Counted from the first letter of the stretch, positions 49,091-58,824 are shown. The stretch is 64,000 bases of DNA from Streptomyces sp. Ru73 (GCF_002920575.1 NZ_PQSQ01000006.1:83905-147904), one strand, 5' to 3'. Translations and numbers: made by a program. Notes: generated from the sequence alone by a model not told the origin.

Positions 49091-51567
49091 CGGGCCGCCT
49101 TCCGGGCCAGGTCCGCGGGGAGCGGAGTCGCCGGGCCGCCGTGGTAGGTGATGTGCCACAGCGCGGACTTGCCGTCGTGCGTGAAGAAGCCGCGGCCGTA
49201 GTCCAGGACGTAGAGCGAGCCGTCGGGCGCGAACGTCCAGCCCATCAGGTTGCGGATGCCGTCGGCGCCCACCGGGACGATCTTGTCGAGGGTCTCGGCG
49301 TGCACGGGCAGTCCGCCCGAGCCGGCCGTCTTCGGGTCCATCACGACCGCGTTCCGCGGCTGCTCACCGTCGTAGAAGTCACCGACGAACCACTTGCCGT
49401 CCCAGTACGCCGGCCAGGCGTCCTTGCCCGCCGTCTTGGCGTCGTAGCGGTAGACCGGACCGTCCATCGCGGCCTGGCCGCCGCCCTTGAGCCACGGCAG
49501 GAGGAACTTCTGCTCGGACTTCTTGTAGCTCGGCACGCCGTCGGCGTTCCGCGGATAGTCCGGGCCGCCGCCCGCGGGGGAGTACCAGATGTTGTTGGCC
49601 TCGGCGGGCGGGATGTTGACCAGCCCGTCGTTGTTCGGCGACTCGTTCTTCAGGTGGTCGCAGTCGTACCAGCCCAGTGGCTTGGACGGGTCGGGCAGGT
49701 TGCGGTCGCGGTAGGGCTGCTTGTTGCCCATGCAGAACGGCCAGCCGCGGTTGGAGGCATGGGTGATCGCGGCGAACGTGTCGTACTTCGCCGGGCCCCA
49801 GGTCTCGCTCGGGTCGGTCGCGTCCGGGCCGACCCAGCCCGCGTAGAGGGTGTCGGTCTTCTTGTCGACGGAGATGCGGGAGGGGTTGCGCACGCCCATG
49901 ACGTAGATCTCGCCGCGGGTCTTGCCGCCGCCCTCGTCGGTCTCCTTGCCGGTGAAGAGGTTGCCCTCGGGAATCGTGTACGTGCCGTCGTCCTCGGGGT
50001 GGATCCGCAGGATCTTCCCGTTGAGGTTGTTGGTGTTGCCGGCGGTGCGGCGGGCGTCGGCGAACGACACGCCCTTGAAGTTCGGCTCCGGGTTGTTGCC
50101 CGAGTAACCGTCGCTGAACTGGCTGGAGTTGTTGTCACCGGTGGCGATGTAGAGGTTGTCCTTGGAGTCCCACGCCATGCCGCCGCCCGCGTGGCAGCAG
50201 CTGTGGATCTGCACCGGCCACTTCAGCAGCACCTTCTCCGAGGAGAGGTCCAGCTTGCTGGTCTCGGGGTCCAGATGGAAGCGGGAGACGCGGCGCTCGG
50301 CCATGTGCGTCTCGCGGTTGATCTGCGAGTGCGGCGTGTAGTGCAGGTACACCCAGCCGTTGGTGAGGAAGTCGGGGTCCAGCTCGATGCCGAGCAGCCC
50401 CTCCTCGTTCTTCACCAGCTCGTCGCCGCCGCCCTTGTTGCCGAAGACGGTCAGCTCGCCCGCGAGGGTGACCTTCTTGGTCTCCGGGTCGTAGACGTGG
50501 ACGGTGCCCTTGCCCTTGCCGATGTCGGGGTTGTTCCAGTCGGTGATCACGGGCGCGTCCGAGCCCTCGCCGCCGCGGCCGATGTAGAACACCCGGCCGT
50601 CCTTCGCGGTCACCACGCCGTGCGGCTCGCCGATCTGGTCGTGCTGCCCGGGCTGGTTGGGCCGGGTGACCCGCTCGGCCTTGTAGTTCGAGGCGATGGT
50701 GGCCCGGCAGTCGGCACGGGCCAGCCGGGTCGTCCACAGCAGCGCGCCGCGCAGGTGGGCGCGGAAGTCGCTCTCCTGGAAGGCGGCGGTGGTGCCGCCC
50801 ATGCCGGTGTAGAAGGACCTGCCGCCGTCGTAGTCGCGGCACCAGGAGATGGGGTGGTCGGCGCCGTTCGCGCCGGTACCGGGCCGGAAGGTGGTCTCCC
50901 GTACGCGGGCCACGGTGTGCACCGAACCGCTCGGGTTCTCCGCCCAGTTGAGCCACCGGTCGGGGCGCTTCCACTCCAGCGGCAGGCTCTTGGTGGCGGG
51001 GTTCTCGCGGTCGCCGACCTCGACGGTGGCGCGCTGCACGTTGTCCGACCCGCCCGTGGGCCGCGCGCCGATCAGTCCGGTGAACCACTCGGAGTACGGC
51101 TCGGCGCGGGCCGCGTCGTGGATGCCGACGAAGCCGCCGCCGGCCTCCATGTAGCTCTCCAGCCCGGCTTCCTGCTCGGGGTCGAGCACATCGCCGCCGC
51201 CGGTCAGGAAGACCACGGCGTTGTACCGGCCGAGCCGGGACTTGGTGAAGACCGACGGGTCGGCGGTGGTGTCGATGGTGAAGTGCTCGGCGGCCGGTCC
51301 CTGCCGGCCGATCTTCTCGATCGCCTCGATGCCGGCGTTCACCGTCGGCGGCTCCTCGCCGGCCGAGCCGTGGAACACCAGGACGCGGACGTTGGCGCTG
51401 CCCGGCGGTGACGGCAGCGCGAGCTTGGGCACGGACGGTTCCGGTGGCGCCCCGGCCAGTGCGGGAGTACCGCCCAGCAGGGCCGCCGCGACGGCCAGGG
51501 CCGACAGTCCGGCCGTCCGTCTCCACCGTCTGGTGGTGGAGGTTTTTCGACGTGGTGCGCGACGCAT
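49087..51567 (-). CDS. Secreted ThuA domain / PQQ-type sugar dehydrogenase fusion
   Basis: The 826-residue product has a signal peptide with a possible twin-arginine motif (TTRRWRRTAGLSAL). A ThuA-like glutamine-amidotransferase-fold domain follows (about 55-285; VRVLVFHGSAGEE, GGGFVGIHDAAR, WCRDYDGGRSFYTGMGG). The rest is a six-blade sugar/sorbosone dehydrogenase domain (about 300-815; VFYIGRGGEG, EEGLLGIELDPDF, HSCCHAGGGMAWD, YVMGVRNPSRISVD). ThuA proteins take part in 3-keto-sugar metabolism. The dehydrogenase class usually uses PQQ and calcium. It is first in the operon with the cupredoxin/DUF1080 protein and divergent from the laccase. Confidence 0.9.
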   Translation of the reverse strand: MRRAPRRKTSTTRRWRRTAGLSALAVAAALLGGTPALAGAPPEPSVPKLALPSPPGSANVRVLVFHGSAGEEPPTVNAGIEAIEKIGRQGPAAEHFTIDTTADPSVFTKSRLGRYNAVVFLTGGGDVLDPEQEAGLESYMEAGGGFVGIHDAARAEPYSEWFTGLIGARPTGGSDNVQRATVEVGDRENPATKSLPLEWKRPDRWLNWAENPSGSVHTVARVRETTFRPGTGANGADHPISWCRDYDGGRSFYTGMGGTTAAFQESDFRAHLRGALLWTTRLARADCRATIASNYKAERVTRPNQPGQHDQIGEPHGVVTAKDGRVFYIGRGGEGSDAPVITDWNNPDIGKGKGTVHVYDPETKKVTLAGELTVFGNKGGGDELVKNEEGLLGIELDPDFLTNGWVYLHYTPHSQINRETHMAERRVSRFHLDPETSKLDLSSEKVLLKWPVQIHSCCHAGGGMAWDSKDNLYIATGDNNSSQFSDGYSGNNPEPNFKGVSFADARRTAGNTNNLNGKILRIHPEDDGTYTIPEGNLFTGKETDEGGGKTRGEIYVMGVRNPSRISVDKKTDTLYAGWVGPDATDPSETWGPAKYDTFAAITHASNRGWPFCMGNKQPYRDRNLPDPSKPLGWYDCDHLKNESPNNDGLVNIPPAEANNIWYSPAGGGPDYPRNADGVPSYKKSEQKFLLPWLKGGGQAAMDGPVYRYDAKTAGKDAWPAYWDGKWFVGDFYDGEQPRNAVVMDPKTAGSGGLPVHAETLDKIVPVGADGIRNLMGWTFAPDGSLYVLDYGRGFFTHDGKSALWHITYHGGPATPLPADLARKAAR

Positions 51568-51762
51568 GGTTCACCCACCCCTCTGAGGACACAGCTGTGA
51601 GAACACAGCGACCAGCCGACGAAGCTAGACCTCTTTCGGCGGTCCGCCAATAGCTATGACCGCAAGACAACAAACTTTGTCCTGACCGTGGATAAACGAA
51701 GATCACGGCGCTACCGTTCCGGACGGCTCACTGCCGAGAGCGCTTTCTGCGAGGGGAGCACG
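51568..51762. promoter_or_regulatory. Divergent control region of sugar dehydrogenase and laccase
   Basis: This 195-bp gap holds several small dyads: CACAGCTGTG (51590-51599), GGCGG-T-CCGCC (51638-51648), TAGCTA (51651-51656) and GACAA/TTGTC around CAAACT. It is notably AT-rich between 51645 and 51700. The dyads are compatible with one regulator acting on both operons; no regulator gene adjoins. Confidence 0.5.
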
Positions 51763-52740
51763 ATGACCGAGACAGCCGGACATCCCACCGTGCGGGGCAC
51801 GTTCAGCCGACGGCTGTTCGCGGGCGGAGCCGCCGCGGCGGCGCTCGGCTCGCTCGGCCTCGCGCCCGCGGCGTCCGCCGCACCGTCCCAGGGCACCGTC
51901 CGCAGGGCCGGCGCGGGCGGCGAGGTCAAGCACATGAAGCTCGTCATGGAGAAGCTGCCCGACGGCAGCCTCGGCTACGGCCCGGAGAAGGGCAAGGCCA
52001 CCGTCCCGGGGCCGCTGATCGAGCTGATCGAGGGCGACACCCTGCACATCGAGGTCACCAACACCCTCGACGTCGCGGCCAGCCTCCACGTGCACGGCCT
52101 GGACTACGACATCGCCAGCGACGGCACGAAGATGAACCGCAGCCACATCGAGCCCGGCGGCACCCGCACCTACACCTGGCGCACCCACAAGCCCGGCAGA
52201 CGCAAGGACGGCACCTGGCGCCCCGGCAGCGCGGGCTACTGGCACTACCACGACCACGCCGTCGGCACCGAACACGGCACCGGAGGCATCCGCAAGGGCC
52301 TCTACGGTCCGGTCGTGGTCCGCCGCGAGGGCGACATCCTGCCCGACCCGGACCGCCAGTTCACCATCGTCTTCAACGACATGACGATCAACAACCTGCC
52401 GAAGGGGCCCGACTTCAAGGCCACCGTCGGCGACCGCGTCGAGATCATCATGATCACGCACGGCGAGTACTACCACACCTTCCACGTGCACGGACACCGC
52501 TGGGCCGACAACCGCACCGGCCTGCTGGAAGGCCCCGACGACCCCAGCCGGATCATCGACAACAAGATCACCGGACCCGCCGACTCCTTCGGCTTCCAGT
52601 TCCTGGCCGGCGAGGGCGTGGGCGCCGGCGCATGGATGTACCACTGCCACGTCCAGAGCCACTCCGACATGGGCATGGCCGGCATGCTGCTGATCGCCAA
52701 GCCCGACGGCACGATTCCCGGACACGACGGCCACCACTGA
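51763..52740 (+). CDS. Two-domain small laccase (SLAC type), Tat-exported
   Basis: This multicopper oxidase oxidises phenols and other reductants while reducing oxygen to water. The 325-residue size is that of the bacterial two-domain laccase of Streptomyces, much smaller than three-domain laccases; the active form is a trimer in the family. All four copper motifs are present: [27 protein letters not shown] and [13 protein letters not shown]. The N-terminus [18 protein letters not shown] is a twin-arginine signal. GAGGGGAG lies upstream of ATG 51763. It is divergent from the sugar dehydrogenase operon. Confidence 0.94.
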   Translation: MTETAGHPTVRGTFSRRLFAGGAAAAALGSLGLAPAASAAPSQGTVRRAGAGGEVKHMKLVMEKLPDGSLGYGPEKGKATVPGPLIELIEGDTLHIEVTNTLDVAASLHVHGLDYDIASDGTKMNRSHIEPGGTRTYTWRTHKPGRRKDGTWRPGSAGYWHYHDHAVGTEHGTGGIRKGLYGPVVVRREGDILPDPDRQFTIVFNDMTINNLPKGPDFKATVGDRVEIIMITHGEYYHTFHVHGHRWADNRTGLLEGPDDPSRIIDNKITGPADSFGFQFLAGEGVGAGAWMYHCHVQSHSDMGMAGMLLIAKPDGTIPGHDGHH

Positions 52741-52797
52741 CGGGACTTCCGGCACGCCCTGACCGGAGTACGCGCCCCGGCGCGGCATGATCGGGGC

Positions 52798-54099
52798 ATG
52801 AGGAGTCCCGTCGGCCGGGTGTCCCGGCGCACCGCCGCACTGGCCGCGCTGCTCGTCGCGGCCGTCGCGGCGGCCCTGCTCGTCGCCGTCCCGACCGGCA
52901 GGAACGCCGCCCCCTGCACCGCCCGCACCATCGCCTCCTGGACCCCCGAGACCCGCCTCACCCACGCTTTCGCCCGGTACGGCAACGACAACTCCCGGCT
53001 CGACGACTGGACCGGCGGCGACGGCACCCACTCCGTACGCCTCCCCGACGGCCGCACCCTCTGGCTCTTCTCCGACACCTTCCTCGACCGCATCCAGCCC
53101 CCGCCCAACCCGAAGGGACAGCCGCACTACTGGCGCACCCGGGCGACCGGCGGCGGCCCGCCAGGACTGATCCGCAACTCCCTCGTCCTGGCGGGCCGTT
53201 CGGGCCGCCCGTACGACACGCTGATCCGCCGCACCCCGGCAGGGCCCGCCGGCTACTTCCCCGATCTGCCGCGCTCCGCGGGCCCGGCCGGCGCCTGGCG
53301 CTGGCCCGTCGCCGCACGCGTCGAACCCCGCACCCCCGGCTCCTCCGTACGCGTCCTGCGCGTCCTGCTGTGGAACCGCGCCCCCGGAACCGGCCCCTGG
53401 CTCTTCGGCGAACCCCGCACCACCGAGGTCGCCACGCTCTCCCTGCCCCGGCTGCGCCTGGAACGCGTCACCACCGTCGGCGACCGCACCCCGGCCGCCG
53501 ACCCCGGCACCCGCGTGCTCTACGGCACCGCGGCCGTACGGTACGGACGGCACACCTACGTCTACGGCAACGACGCCCCCGCCGACCGCCCGGCGGGCCG
53601 CGCGTACCTGGCCCGCGTGCCCGCCGGCCGGCTCGCCGACCCCCGCGCCTGGCGCTACTGGGACGGCCACGGCTGGCGGACCGACCCCGAACGGGCCGCG
53701 CCCGTCCTGCGCAACGACGGCCGGCGCGGCGTGGGCAGCGCCTTCACCGTCGTCCGCGACGGCGGCACCTGGGTGCTGTTCACCATGGACGCTGCGGGCG
53801 GTGGCGGCCGCGGCCTGGCCACCTTCACCAGCTACTGGTCCTGCACCGCGCAAGGTCCCTGGCACGGCCCGAACGGCGAGGTCACCCCGCCGCGGCCGCC
53901 CGACCCGGCCGGCTCACCCGAGCGCACCGCGGTCTACAACCCGCAGGCGCACCCGGAGTTCACCGGCCGTGCCGGTCTGCTCCTCAGCTACGACGTCAAC
54001 ACCCTCGGCCCGCCCGGCACCGCCGCCACCGGCGCGGTCAACGACGACGTGTCGCTCTACCGGCCGCGGTTCCTGCGGGTCCGGCTGACAACGGGCTGA
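52798..54099 (+). CDS. Secreted DUF4185-like beta-propeller protein
   Basis: The 433-residue product has a signal anchor (RTAALAALLVAAVAAALLVAV) and then a beta-rich domain with motifs seen in DUF4185/DUF5005 and family 43-like five-blade proteins: GNDNSRLDDWTGGDGTHSV, LPDGRTLWLFSDTFLD, GTAAVRYGRHTYVYGND, WVLFTMDAAGGGG and YNPQAHPEFTGRAGLLLSYDVNT. These are probably carbohydrate-active or carbohydrate-binding. Catalytic residues cannot be assigned. It follows the laccase by 57 bp and may be co-transcribed with it. Confidence 0.72.
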   Translation: MRSPVGRVSRRTAALAALLVAAVAAALLVAVPTGRNAAPCTARTIASWTPETRLTHAFARYGNDNSRLDDWTGGDGTHSVRLPDGRTLWLFSDTFLDRIQPPPNPKGQPHYWRTRATGGGPPGLIRNSLVLAGRSGRPYDTLIRRTPAGPAGYFPDLPRSAGPAGAWRWPVAARVEPRTPGSSVRVLRVLLWNRAPGTGPWLFGEPRTTEVATLSLPRLRLERVTTVGDRTPAADPGTRVLYGTAAVRYGRHTYVYGNDAPADRPAGRAYLARVPAGRLADPRAWRYWDGHGWRTDPERAAPVLRNDGRRGVGSAFTVVRDGGTWVLFTMDAAGGGGRGLATFTSYWSCTAQGPWHGPNGEVTPPRPPDPAGSPERTAVYNPQAHPEFTGRAGLLLSYDVNTLGPPGTAATGAVNDDVSLYRPRFLRVRLTTG

Positions 54100-54128
54100 C
54101 GGCGGGGGGCACCGGGCCCCGTCTGTCC

Positions 54129-55763
54129 TCACCCGTCCTCGCCCGACCGGATCAGGTCGGCGGCGCGCTCGGCGATCATCACGGTCGGCGCGTTGGTGTG
54201 GCCCCGCGTGATGCGCGGCATGACCGAGGCGTCCACCACCCGCAGGCCCGTGACGCCCCGCACCCGCAGCGCCGGATCGGTCACCGCGTCCTCGCCCGTC
54301 CCCATCCGGCAGGTGCCCACCGGGTGGTACAGCGTCTCCGCCAGCGCCCGCACCGTGGCCTCGGTACCGGCGTCGTCCTCGCTCGCCCGCCACGGCGGCA
54401 GCGCGGCGCCGACGTGCGGGCGCAGCGCCTCCGTACCGAACAGCTCCTCGGCGAAGCGCACGCCCGCCACCATCCGCCGCAGGTCGGCCGGTCGGCTCAG
54501 ATACGCGGGCTCGATGCACGGCGGCGCGGCCGGATCGGCGTCCGTCAGCGTGATCCGGCCGTGGCTCTCCGGCTGCAGCAGGATGACGCCGATGGTCACG
54601 CCGTGCTCGGCCGGCGGCGTCAGGCCGTGCCGCACGAACGGCACCGGCGCGAAGATCAGCTCCAGATCCGGCGCCGCCAGCTCGGGCGTACTCCGTATGA
54701 ACGCGACGGCCTCACCGACGTTCGAGGTCAGCGGGCCGCGCCGGGCCAGCAGGTACCGCGCGATGTTCGCCGGGGTGTCGGCGCCGGTGAGTGTCACCGG
54801 ACGCTCGGCGTACCGCAGCACCGGCACCGACAGATGGTCCTGCAGGTTCCGGCCCACGCCCGGCAGGTCCGCCACCGGCGCGATGCCCAGCGCCTTGAGG
54901 TCGTCCGCGTCCCCTACGCCGGACCGCAGCAGCAGCTGCGGCGAGCCGATCGCCCCGGCGCTCAGCACCACCTCGCGCCGGGCCCGCAGCACCCCGCCCG
55001 GCAGCTCGACCCCGTGGGCCCGGTTCCCGTCGAAGAGGACGCGGCGGACCTCGGCGTCCGTGACCACCGTGAGGTTGGCACGCCGCAGCGCGGGCCGCAG
55101 ATAGCCGTCGGCCGTGCTCCAGCGCCGCCCGCGCCGCTGCGACAGCGGGGTGGCCGCGCAGCCGCTGTGGTCGGGCTCGTTCAGCTCCGGCAGCCGCGGC
55201 AGACCGGACTCGGCGCACGCGTCGAGGAAGGCGGCGGACAGCGGGTGCAGGTCGCGCGCGGGGGAGATCCACAGCGGACCGGCCGAGCCGTGCACCCGTT
55301 CCCGGCCCTCCTCGTCGTTGATCGGCGGCGCCGGCGGCCCCGCCCACCGCTCGGCCCGCCGGAAGTAGCGGGCGACCTCGTCGTACCCCCAGCCCTCGCC
55401 GGCCTCCGCCGCCCAGGCGTCGTAGTCGTCGCGGTGGCCGCGCACCCACATCATCGCGTTCAGCGAGGACGAGCCGCCGAGGGTGCGGCCGCGCGGCCAG
55501 TACAGCTCCCGGCCGTCCAGCGCGGGCTGCGCCGTGGTGGTGAAGTCCCAGTCGTACGCCGTCTTGAACAGCTTCGGGAAGGCCGCGGGGATGCGGACCT
55601 CCTGCCGGCGGTCGGGGCCGCCCGCCTCGACCAGCGCGACCCGCACCGTCGGGTCCTCGGACAGCCGGGCCGCGAGCACGCAGCCCGCCGAACCCGCCCC
55701 GACGACGATGTAGTCGTACGTTCCCGACGCCGCGTTCCCGCGCGCCGCTGACCGCCGTACCAT
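54129..55763 (-). CDS. GMC family FAD oxidoreductase (choline/alcohol dehydrogenase-like)
   Basis: The 544-residue product is a glucose-methanol-choline oxidoreductase: YIVVGAGSAGCVLAARLSED (FAD), WPRGRTLGGSSSLNAMMWVRG, VVLSAGAIGSPQLLLRSGVG, and a C-terminal YHPVGTCRMG with catalytic His, ending in GHTNAPTVMIAERAADLI. It oxidises an alcohol; GMC enzymes can also feed hydrogen peroxide to lignin-attacking systems when they are oxidases. There is no signal peptide, so it is cytoplasmic. I chose ATG 55763 because AAGGGAG lies 6 nt upstream; TTG two codons earlier is too close. Confidence 0.9.
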   Translation of the reverse strand: MVRRSAARGNAASGTYDYIVVGAGSAGCVLAARLSEDPTVRVALVEAGGPDRRQEVRIPAAFPKLFKTAYDWDFTTTAQPALDGRELYWPRGRTLGGSSSLNAMMWVRGHRDDYDAWAAEAGEGWGYDEVARYFRRAERWAGPPAPPINDEEGRERVHGSAGPLWISPARDLHPLSAAFLDACAESGLPRLPELNEPDHSGCAATPLSQRRGRRWSTADGYLRPALRRANLTVVTDAEVRRVLFDGNRAHGVELPGGVLRARREVVLSAGAIGSPQLLLRSGVGDADDLKALGIAPVADLPGVGRNLQDHLSVPVLRYAERPVTLTGADTPANIARYLLARRGPLTSNVGEAVAFIRSTPELAAPDLELIFAPVPFVRHGLTPPAEHGVTIGVILLQPESHGRITLTDADPAAPPCIEPAYLSRPADLRRMVAGVRFAEELFGTEALRPHVGAALPPWRASEDDAGTEATVRALAETLYHPVGTCRMGTGEDAVTDPALRVRGVTGLRVVDASVMPRITRGHTNAPTVMIAERAADLIRSGEDG

Positions 55764-55889
55764 CCGCAACTCCCTTGCGCCGTCGGCCCGGTGACCGGAG
55801 TGATCGCCGACAGCAGGGTAGAGGAAGCGGGCCGCCGGGTCAGGAGTGCACGACAGGACGCAGGCGGGGGCCGGGACGGGTGGCGCGCC

Positions 55890-56519
55890 CTACGGGCTCG
55901 TCGTGGGCGTGGCGCTGGGCGAGGCGGAGCGGGGCGTGACGTACGGATAGGCGTTGTTGCCGCCGCAGGCCAGCGGGCCCACTTCCACGCCCTTGCCGCG
56001 TACGGTCACCGCGATCTCCTCCGGCTGCCGGCCGCCCGGCACCTGCCCGTTGGCCGCCGTGCACACCAGCTGGCTGACCGCGGGCTGGTCCAGCCGCTCG
56101 GGGTCGATCGGCACGGTGATGGTGATCCGGCCACCGCTCGGCGCGACCGTCACCTTGTCGTGCAGGTCCGGCAGCGCGGTGGTCAGGCCGCGTTGCCGCT
56201 CGGCGGCGTTCGGCCCGGCCAGCAGCAGGTCGACCGCGCGCTGCGGAGTGGCAGGGCGCTCCGCCGACCGGGCCGCGGCGCGCAGCCCGGTGGAGGCCAG
56301 GAAGAACAGCTCGACGTCGGCGGGCGCCTGCCCGTCCGACTTCAGCCCGGTCGCCGGCTCCCCGGCGTCGATGACGTCACTGGGCTCGATGCCGCAGCCG
56401 GCGAGGGCGCAGGCCAGCAGGGCGGCGAGCGCGGCGGCCGCGGTCCGCGTGCGATGGCGGCGGCTCGTACGGACGGCGGGCCGTGCGGCGCGGGTGCGGT
56501 GGCTCGTACGGCGGGTCAT
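55890..56519 (-). CDS. GerMN-domain lipoprotein of the two-component operon
   Basis: The 209-residue product has a basic N-terminus, a lipobox (ALLACALAGC) and a GerMN-like domain (ELFFLASTGLRAAARSAERPATPQRAVDLLLAGPN, then GLTTALPDL). Lipoproteins of this type accompany actinomycete sensor kinases, for example LpqB after MtrAB. The start overlaps the kinase stop by ATGA. It probably modulates the kinase at the outer face of the membrane. Confidence 0.85.
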   Translation of the reverse strand: MTRRTSHRTRAARPAVRTSRRHRTRTAAAALAALLACALAGCGIEPSDVIDAGEPATGLKSDGQAPADVELFFLASTGLRAAARSAERPATPQRAVDLLLAGPNAAERQRGLTTALPDLHDKVTVAPSGGRITITVPIDPERLDQPAVSQLVCTAANGQVPGGRQPEEIAVTVRGKGVEVGPLACGGNNAYPYVTPRSASPSATPTTSP

Positions 56520-58021
56520 GCCCTCTCCTCTCCCGGCGCGTGAGCTTCATCCGCCTCGTCCGGCTCGTCCGTCTCGTCCGTGCGCAGCGGCAGGTCGATG
56601 GTGAAGACGGCGCCGCCGTCCGGGGCGTTGGCGGCGCGCAGGGTGCCGCCGTGCAGCCGGACGTTCTCCATGGCGATCGCCAGGCCCAGACCGCTGCCCT
56701 CGGAGCGGGCCCGCGCGGAGTCCGCCTTGTAGAAGCGGTCGAAGACGTGCGGCAGCACCTCCGGATCGATGCCCGGACCCTGGTCGGCCACCTCGATCAG
56801 CAGCCGGCCGTCCGCCGGCGCGTGCAGCCGGACCGCGACCGGCTCGCCCCCGTGGTGCAGCGCGTTGCCGACCAGGTTCGCCACCACCACGTCCAGCCGG
56901 CGCGCGTCCAGCCGCGCCCGTACGCCCGCGGCGAGGTCGGCCGTCACCCGGTCCTGCCAGGCCCTGGCCTGCAACGTCTTGCGGATCGCCTCCGCCACGT
57001 CCACCTCGTACGCGTGCAGCGCCGCGGCCCCCGCGTCGAACCGCGACACCTCCATCAGGTCCTCCACCATCCGGGCCAGCTTCCCGGTCTCCTGGCTGAT
57101 CAGCCGCACCGCCGACGCGGTGTCCGGGTCCAGCGCGCCGGCCTCCGCGTCCTCGTCCAGTACGTCCGTCACCGCGGTCATCGCGGCCAGCGGCGTCCGC
57201 AGCTCGTGCGAGACGTCCGCCGCGAACCGCCGCGAATTGGACTCCAGGCGGCGCAGCTCGGCCACGTTCTCCTCCAGGTGTGCGGCCATGTCGTTGAATG
57301 TGAGGGACAGTTCGGCCAGCTCGTCCTCGCCCTTCACCTCCAGCCGGGTGTCCAGCTTGCCCTCGGCGATCCGCCCGGCGGCCTGCCGCAGCTTGCGCAC
57401 CGGCCGCAGCACACCGCGCGCCGCCAGCAGCGCCGGGACGAGGGCCAGCGCCAGCACCGGCAGCGCACCCCGCTGCGCGGCGCTCACCAGCTCCTCGACG
57501 TTGGCCTCCTCGGCGCGCAGCGGCAGCCGCGCGTACACGAACAGCTTCGACGGGGCGTGATCGTGCGCCCTCGTCACCGGCATGCCGATCAGCAGCCACG
57601 GCTCGCCGCCGCGCTCGACCCGCTGGAACGCCGGCACGTGCCGCCGCTCCACGGAGTCCCGCAGCTCCTGGGGCACCGCGATCTCCGCGTCCGAGCCGCC
57701 GTCCGGCACGCCCTCGTAATCCGCCTCGACGTCCCAGTCCCTGGCCTTGCCCGACCGGTCCAGCTGCCGCGCGAACTCGTCCAGATCCGCCCGGTCGGGC
57801 GGCACCGGCAGGTCGGGGGCGAGCGAATTGATCTGCCCGCGCAGATCGTTGATGGCCGTGTCCTGCGCGCGCTCCAGGATCGCGTTCCTGGCCTCGCGGT
57901 AGGTGAGCGCGGCGGTGGTCAGCGCGCTGACGGCCGCCACCAGCAGGAACGCCACGACCAGCCGGGCCCGCAGACCGCGCAGCAGCTGCCGCAGCCCGGC
58001 CCGGCCACGGAGGGCCGTCAC
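56516..58021 (-). CDS. Sensor histidine kinase
   Basis: The 501-residue product has TM1 (RLVVAFLLVAAVSALTTAALT), an extracellular sensor region of about 130 residues and TM2 (LPVLALALVPALLAARGVL). HAMP, the HisKA motif FAADVSHELRTPLA and an ATPase domain (NLVGNALHHGG, DQGPGID, GSGLGLAIA) follow. The start is GTG 58021, overlapping the response-regulator stop by GTGA, so the pair is coupled. The sensor domain has no recognised ligand. The layout with a downstream lipoprotein resembles AfsQ1/Q2 or Cse/Mtr envelope-stress systems. Confidence 0.9.
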   Translation of the reverse strand: MTALRGRAGLRQLLRGLRARLVVAFLLVAAVSALTTAALTYREARNAILERAQDTAINDLRGQINSLAPDLPVPPDRADLDEFARQLDRSGKARDWDVEADYEGVPDGGSDAEIAVPQELRDSVERRHVPAFQRVERGGEPWLLIGMPVTRAHDHAPSKLFVYARLPLRAEEANVEELVSAAQRGALPVLALALVPALLAARGVLRPVRKLRQAAGRIAEGKLDTRLEVKGEDELAELSLTFNDMAAHLEENVAELRRLESNSRRFAADVSHELRTPLAAMTAVTDVLDEDAEAGALDPDTASAVRLISQETGKLARMVEDLMEVSRFDAGAAALHAYEVDVAEAIRKTLQARAWQDRVTADLAAGVRARLDARRLDVVVANLVGNALHHGGEPVAVRLHAPADGRLLIEVADQGPGIDPEVLPHVFDRFYKADSARARSEGSGLGLAIAMENVRLHGGTLRAANAPDGGAVFTIDLPLRTDETDEPDEADEAHAPGEERA

Positions 58022-58725
58022 AGCGGGCCGAAGCGGTAGCCGAAGCCGCGGACCGTCTGGACGTACCGCGGGCTGCGCGGCGTGTCCTCGATCTTCGTAC
58101 GGAGCCGCATCACGCACGCGTCCACCAGCCGGGCGTCCCCGTGGTAGCTGTGCTCCCACACGTGCTCCAGCAGCTGCTGACGGCTGAACACCTGCCCGGG
58201 CGCCGCCGACAGGAACAGCAGCAGCTTCATCTCCGACGGTGCGAGCGCCAGGTCCTGGCCGTTCTTCGTGACCACCAGCCCGGCCCGGTCCACGACCAGC
58301 TCGCCGTGCGTCTCCACCGGCGCGGGGCCCGGGTCGTACGGCCCGCCGTCGTCCAGCGCGGGCGGCGCCGTCCGCCGCAACACCGCCCGGATACGGGCCT
58401 CCAGCACCTCGCCCCGGGCGGGCTTCACGATGTAGTCGTCGGCGCCCGCCTCCAGCCCCAGCACGACGTCCAGGTCGTCACCGCGCGCCGTGAGCATGAT
58501 GATCGGCAGCTGGCGGTCGGCCCGGATGCGCCGGCACACCTCGAAGCCGTCCTTGCCGGGCAGCATCAGGTCCAGCAGCACGATGTCGGGCCGGAAGGCC
58601 GGCAGCGTGGTCAGCCCCTCCTCGCCGCTGGCAACGGCCGCCACGTCGTGCCCGCGCCGCCGCAGCGCGAGCGAGACCCCGTGCCGTACGGCGGCGTCGT
58701 CCTCGATGAGCAGTACTCGTGGCAT
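58018..58725 (-). CDS. OmpR/PhoB family response regulator
   Basis: The 235-residue product has a receiver domain with Asp52 in IVLLDLMLPGKDG as the phosphorylation site and Lys in DDYIVKP. A winged-helix output domain follows (LALAPSEMKLLLFLSAAPGQVFSR; RLVDACVMRLRTKIED; VRGFGYRFGPL). It resembles AfsQ1 of Streptomyces coelicolor in length and wording as far as I recall. It is first in the operon with the kinase and GerMN lipoprotein. Confidence 0.92.
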   Translation of the reverse strand: MPRVLLIEDDAAVRHGVSLALRRRGHDVAAVASGEEGLTTLPAFRPDIVLLDLMLPGKDGFEVCRRIRADRQLPIIMLTARGDDLDVVLGLEAGADDYIVKPARGEVLEARIRAVLRRTAPPALDDGGPYDPGPAPVETHGELVVDRAGLVVTKNGQDLALAPSEMKLLLFLSAAPGQVFSRQQLLEHVWEHSYHGDARLVDACVMRLRTKIEDTPRSPRYVQTVRGFGYRFGPL

Positions 58726-58824
58726 GCGACCAGTATCGGTACGTTTCTTGACGGCTCGGTAACAGCGGCGACGCGGCGGGCGGGTGACGAGCGGTCCGGG
58801 AGCGGGTGGGCCCCGCGCCCGCGC

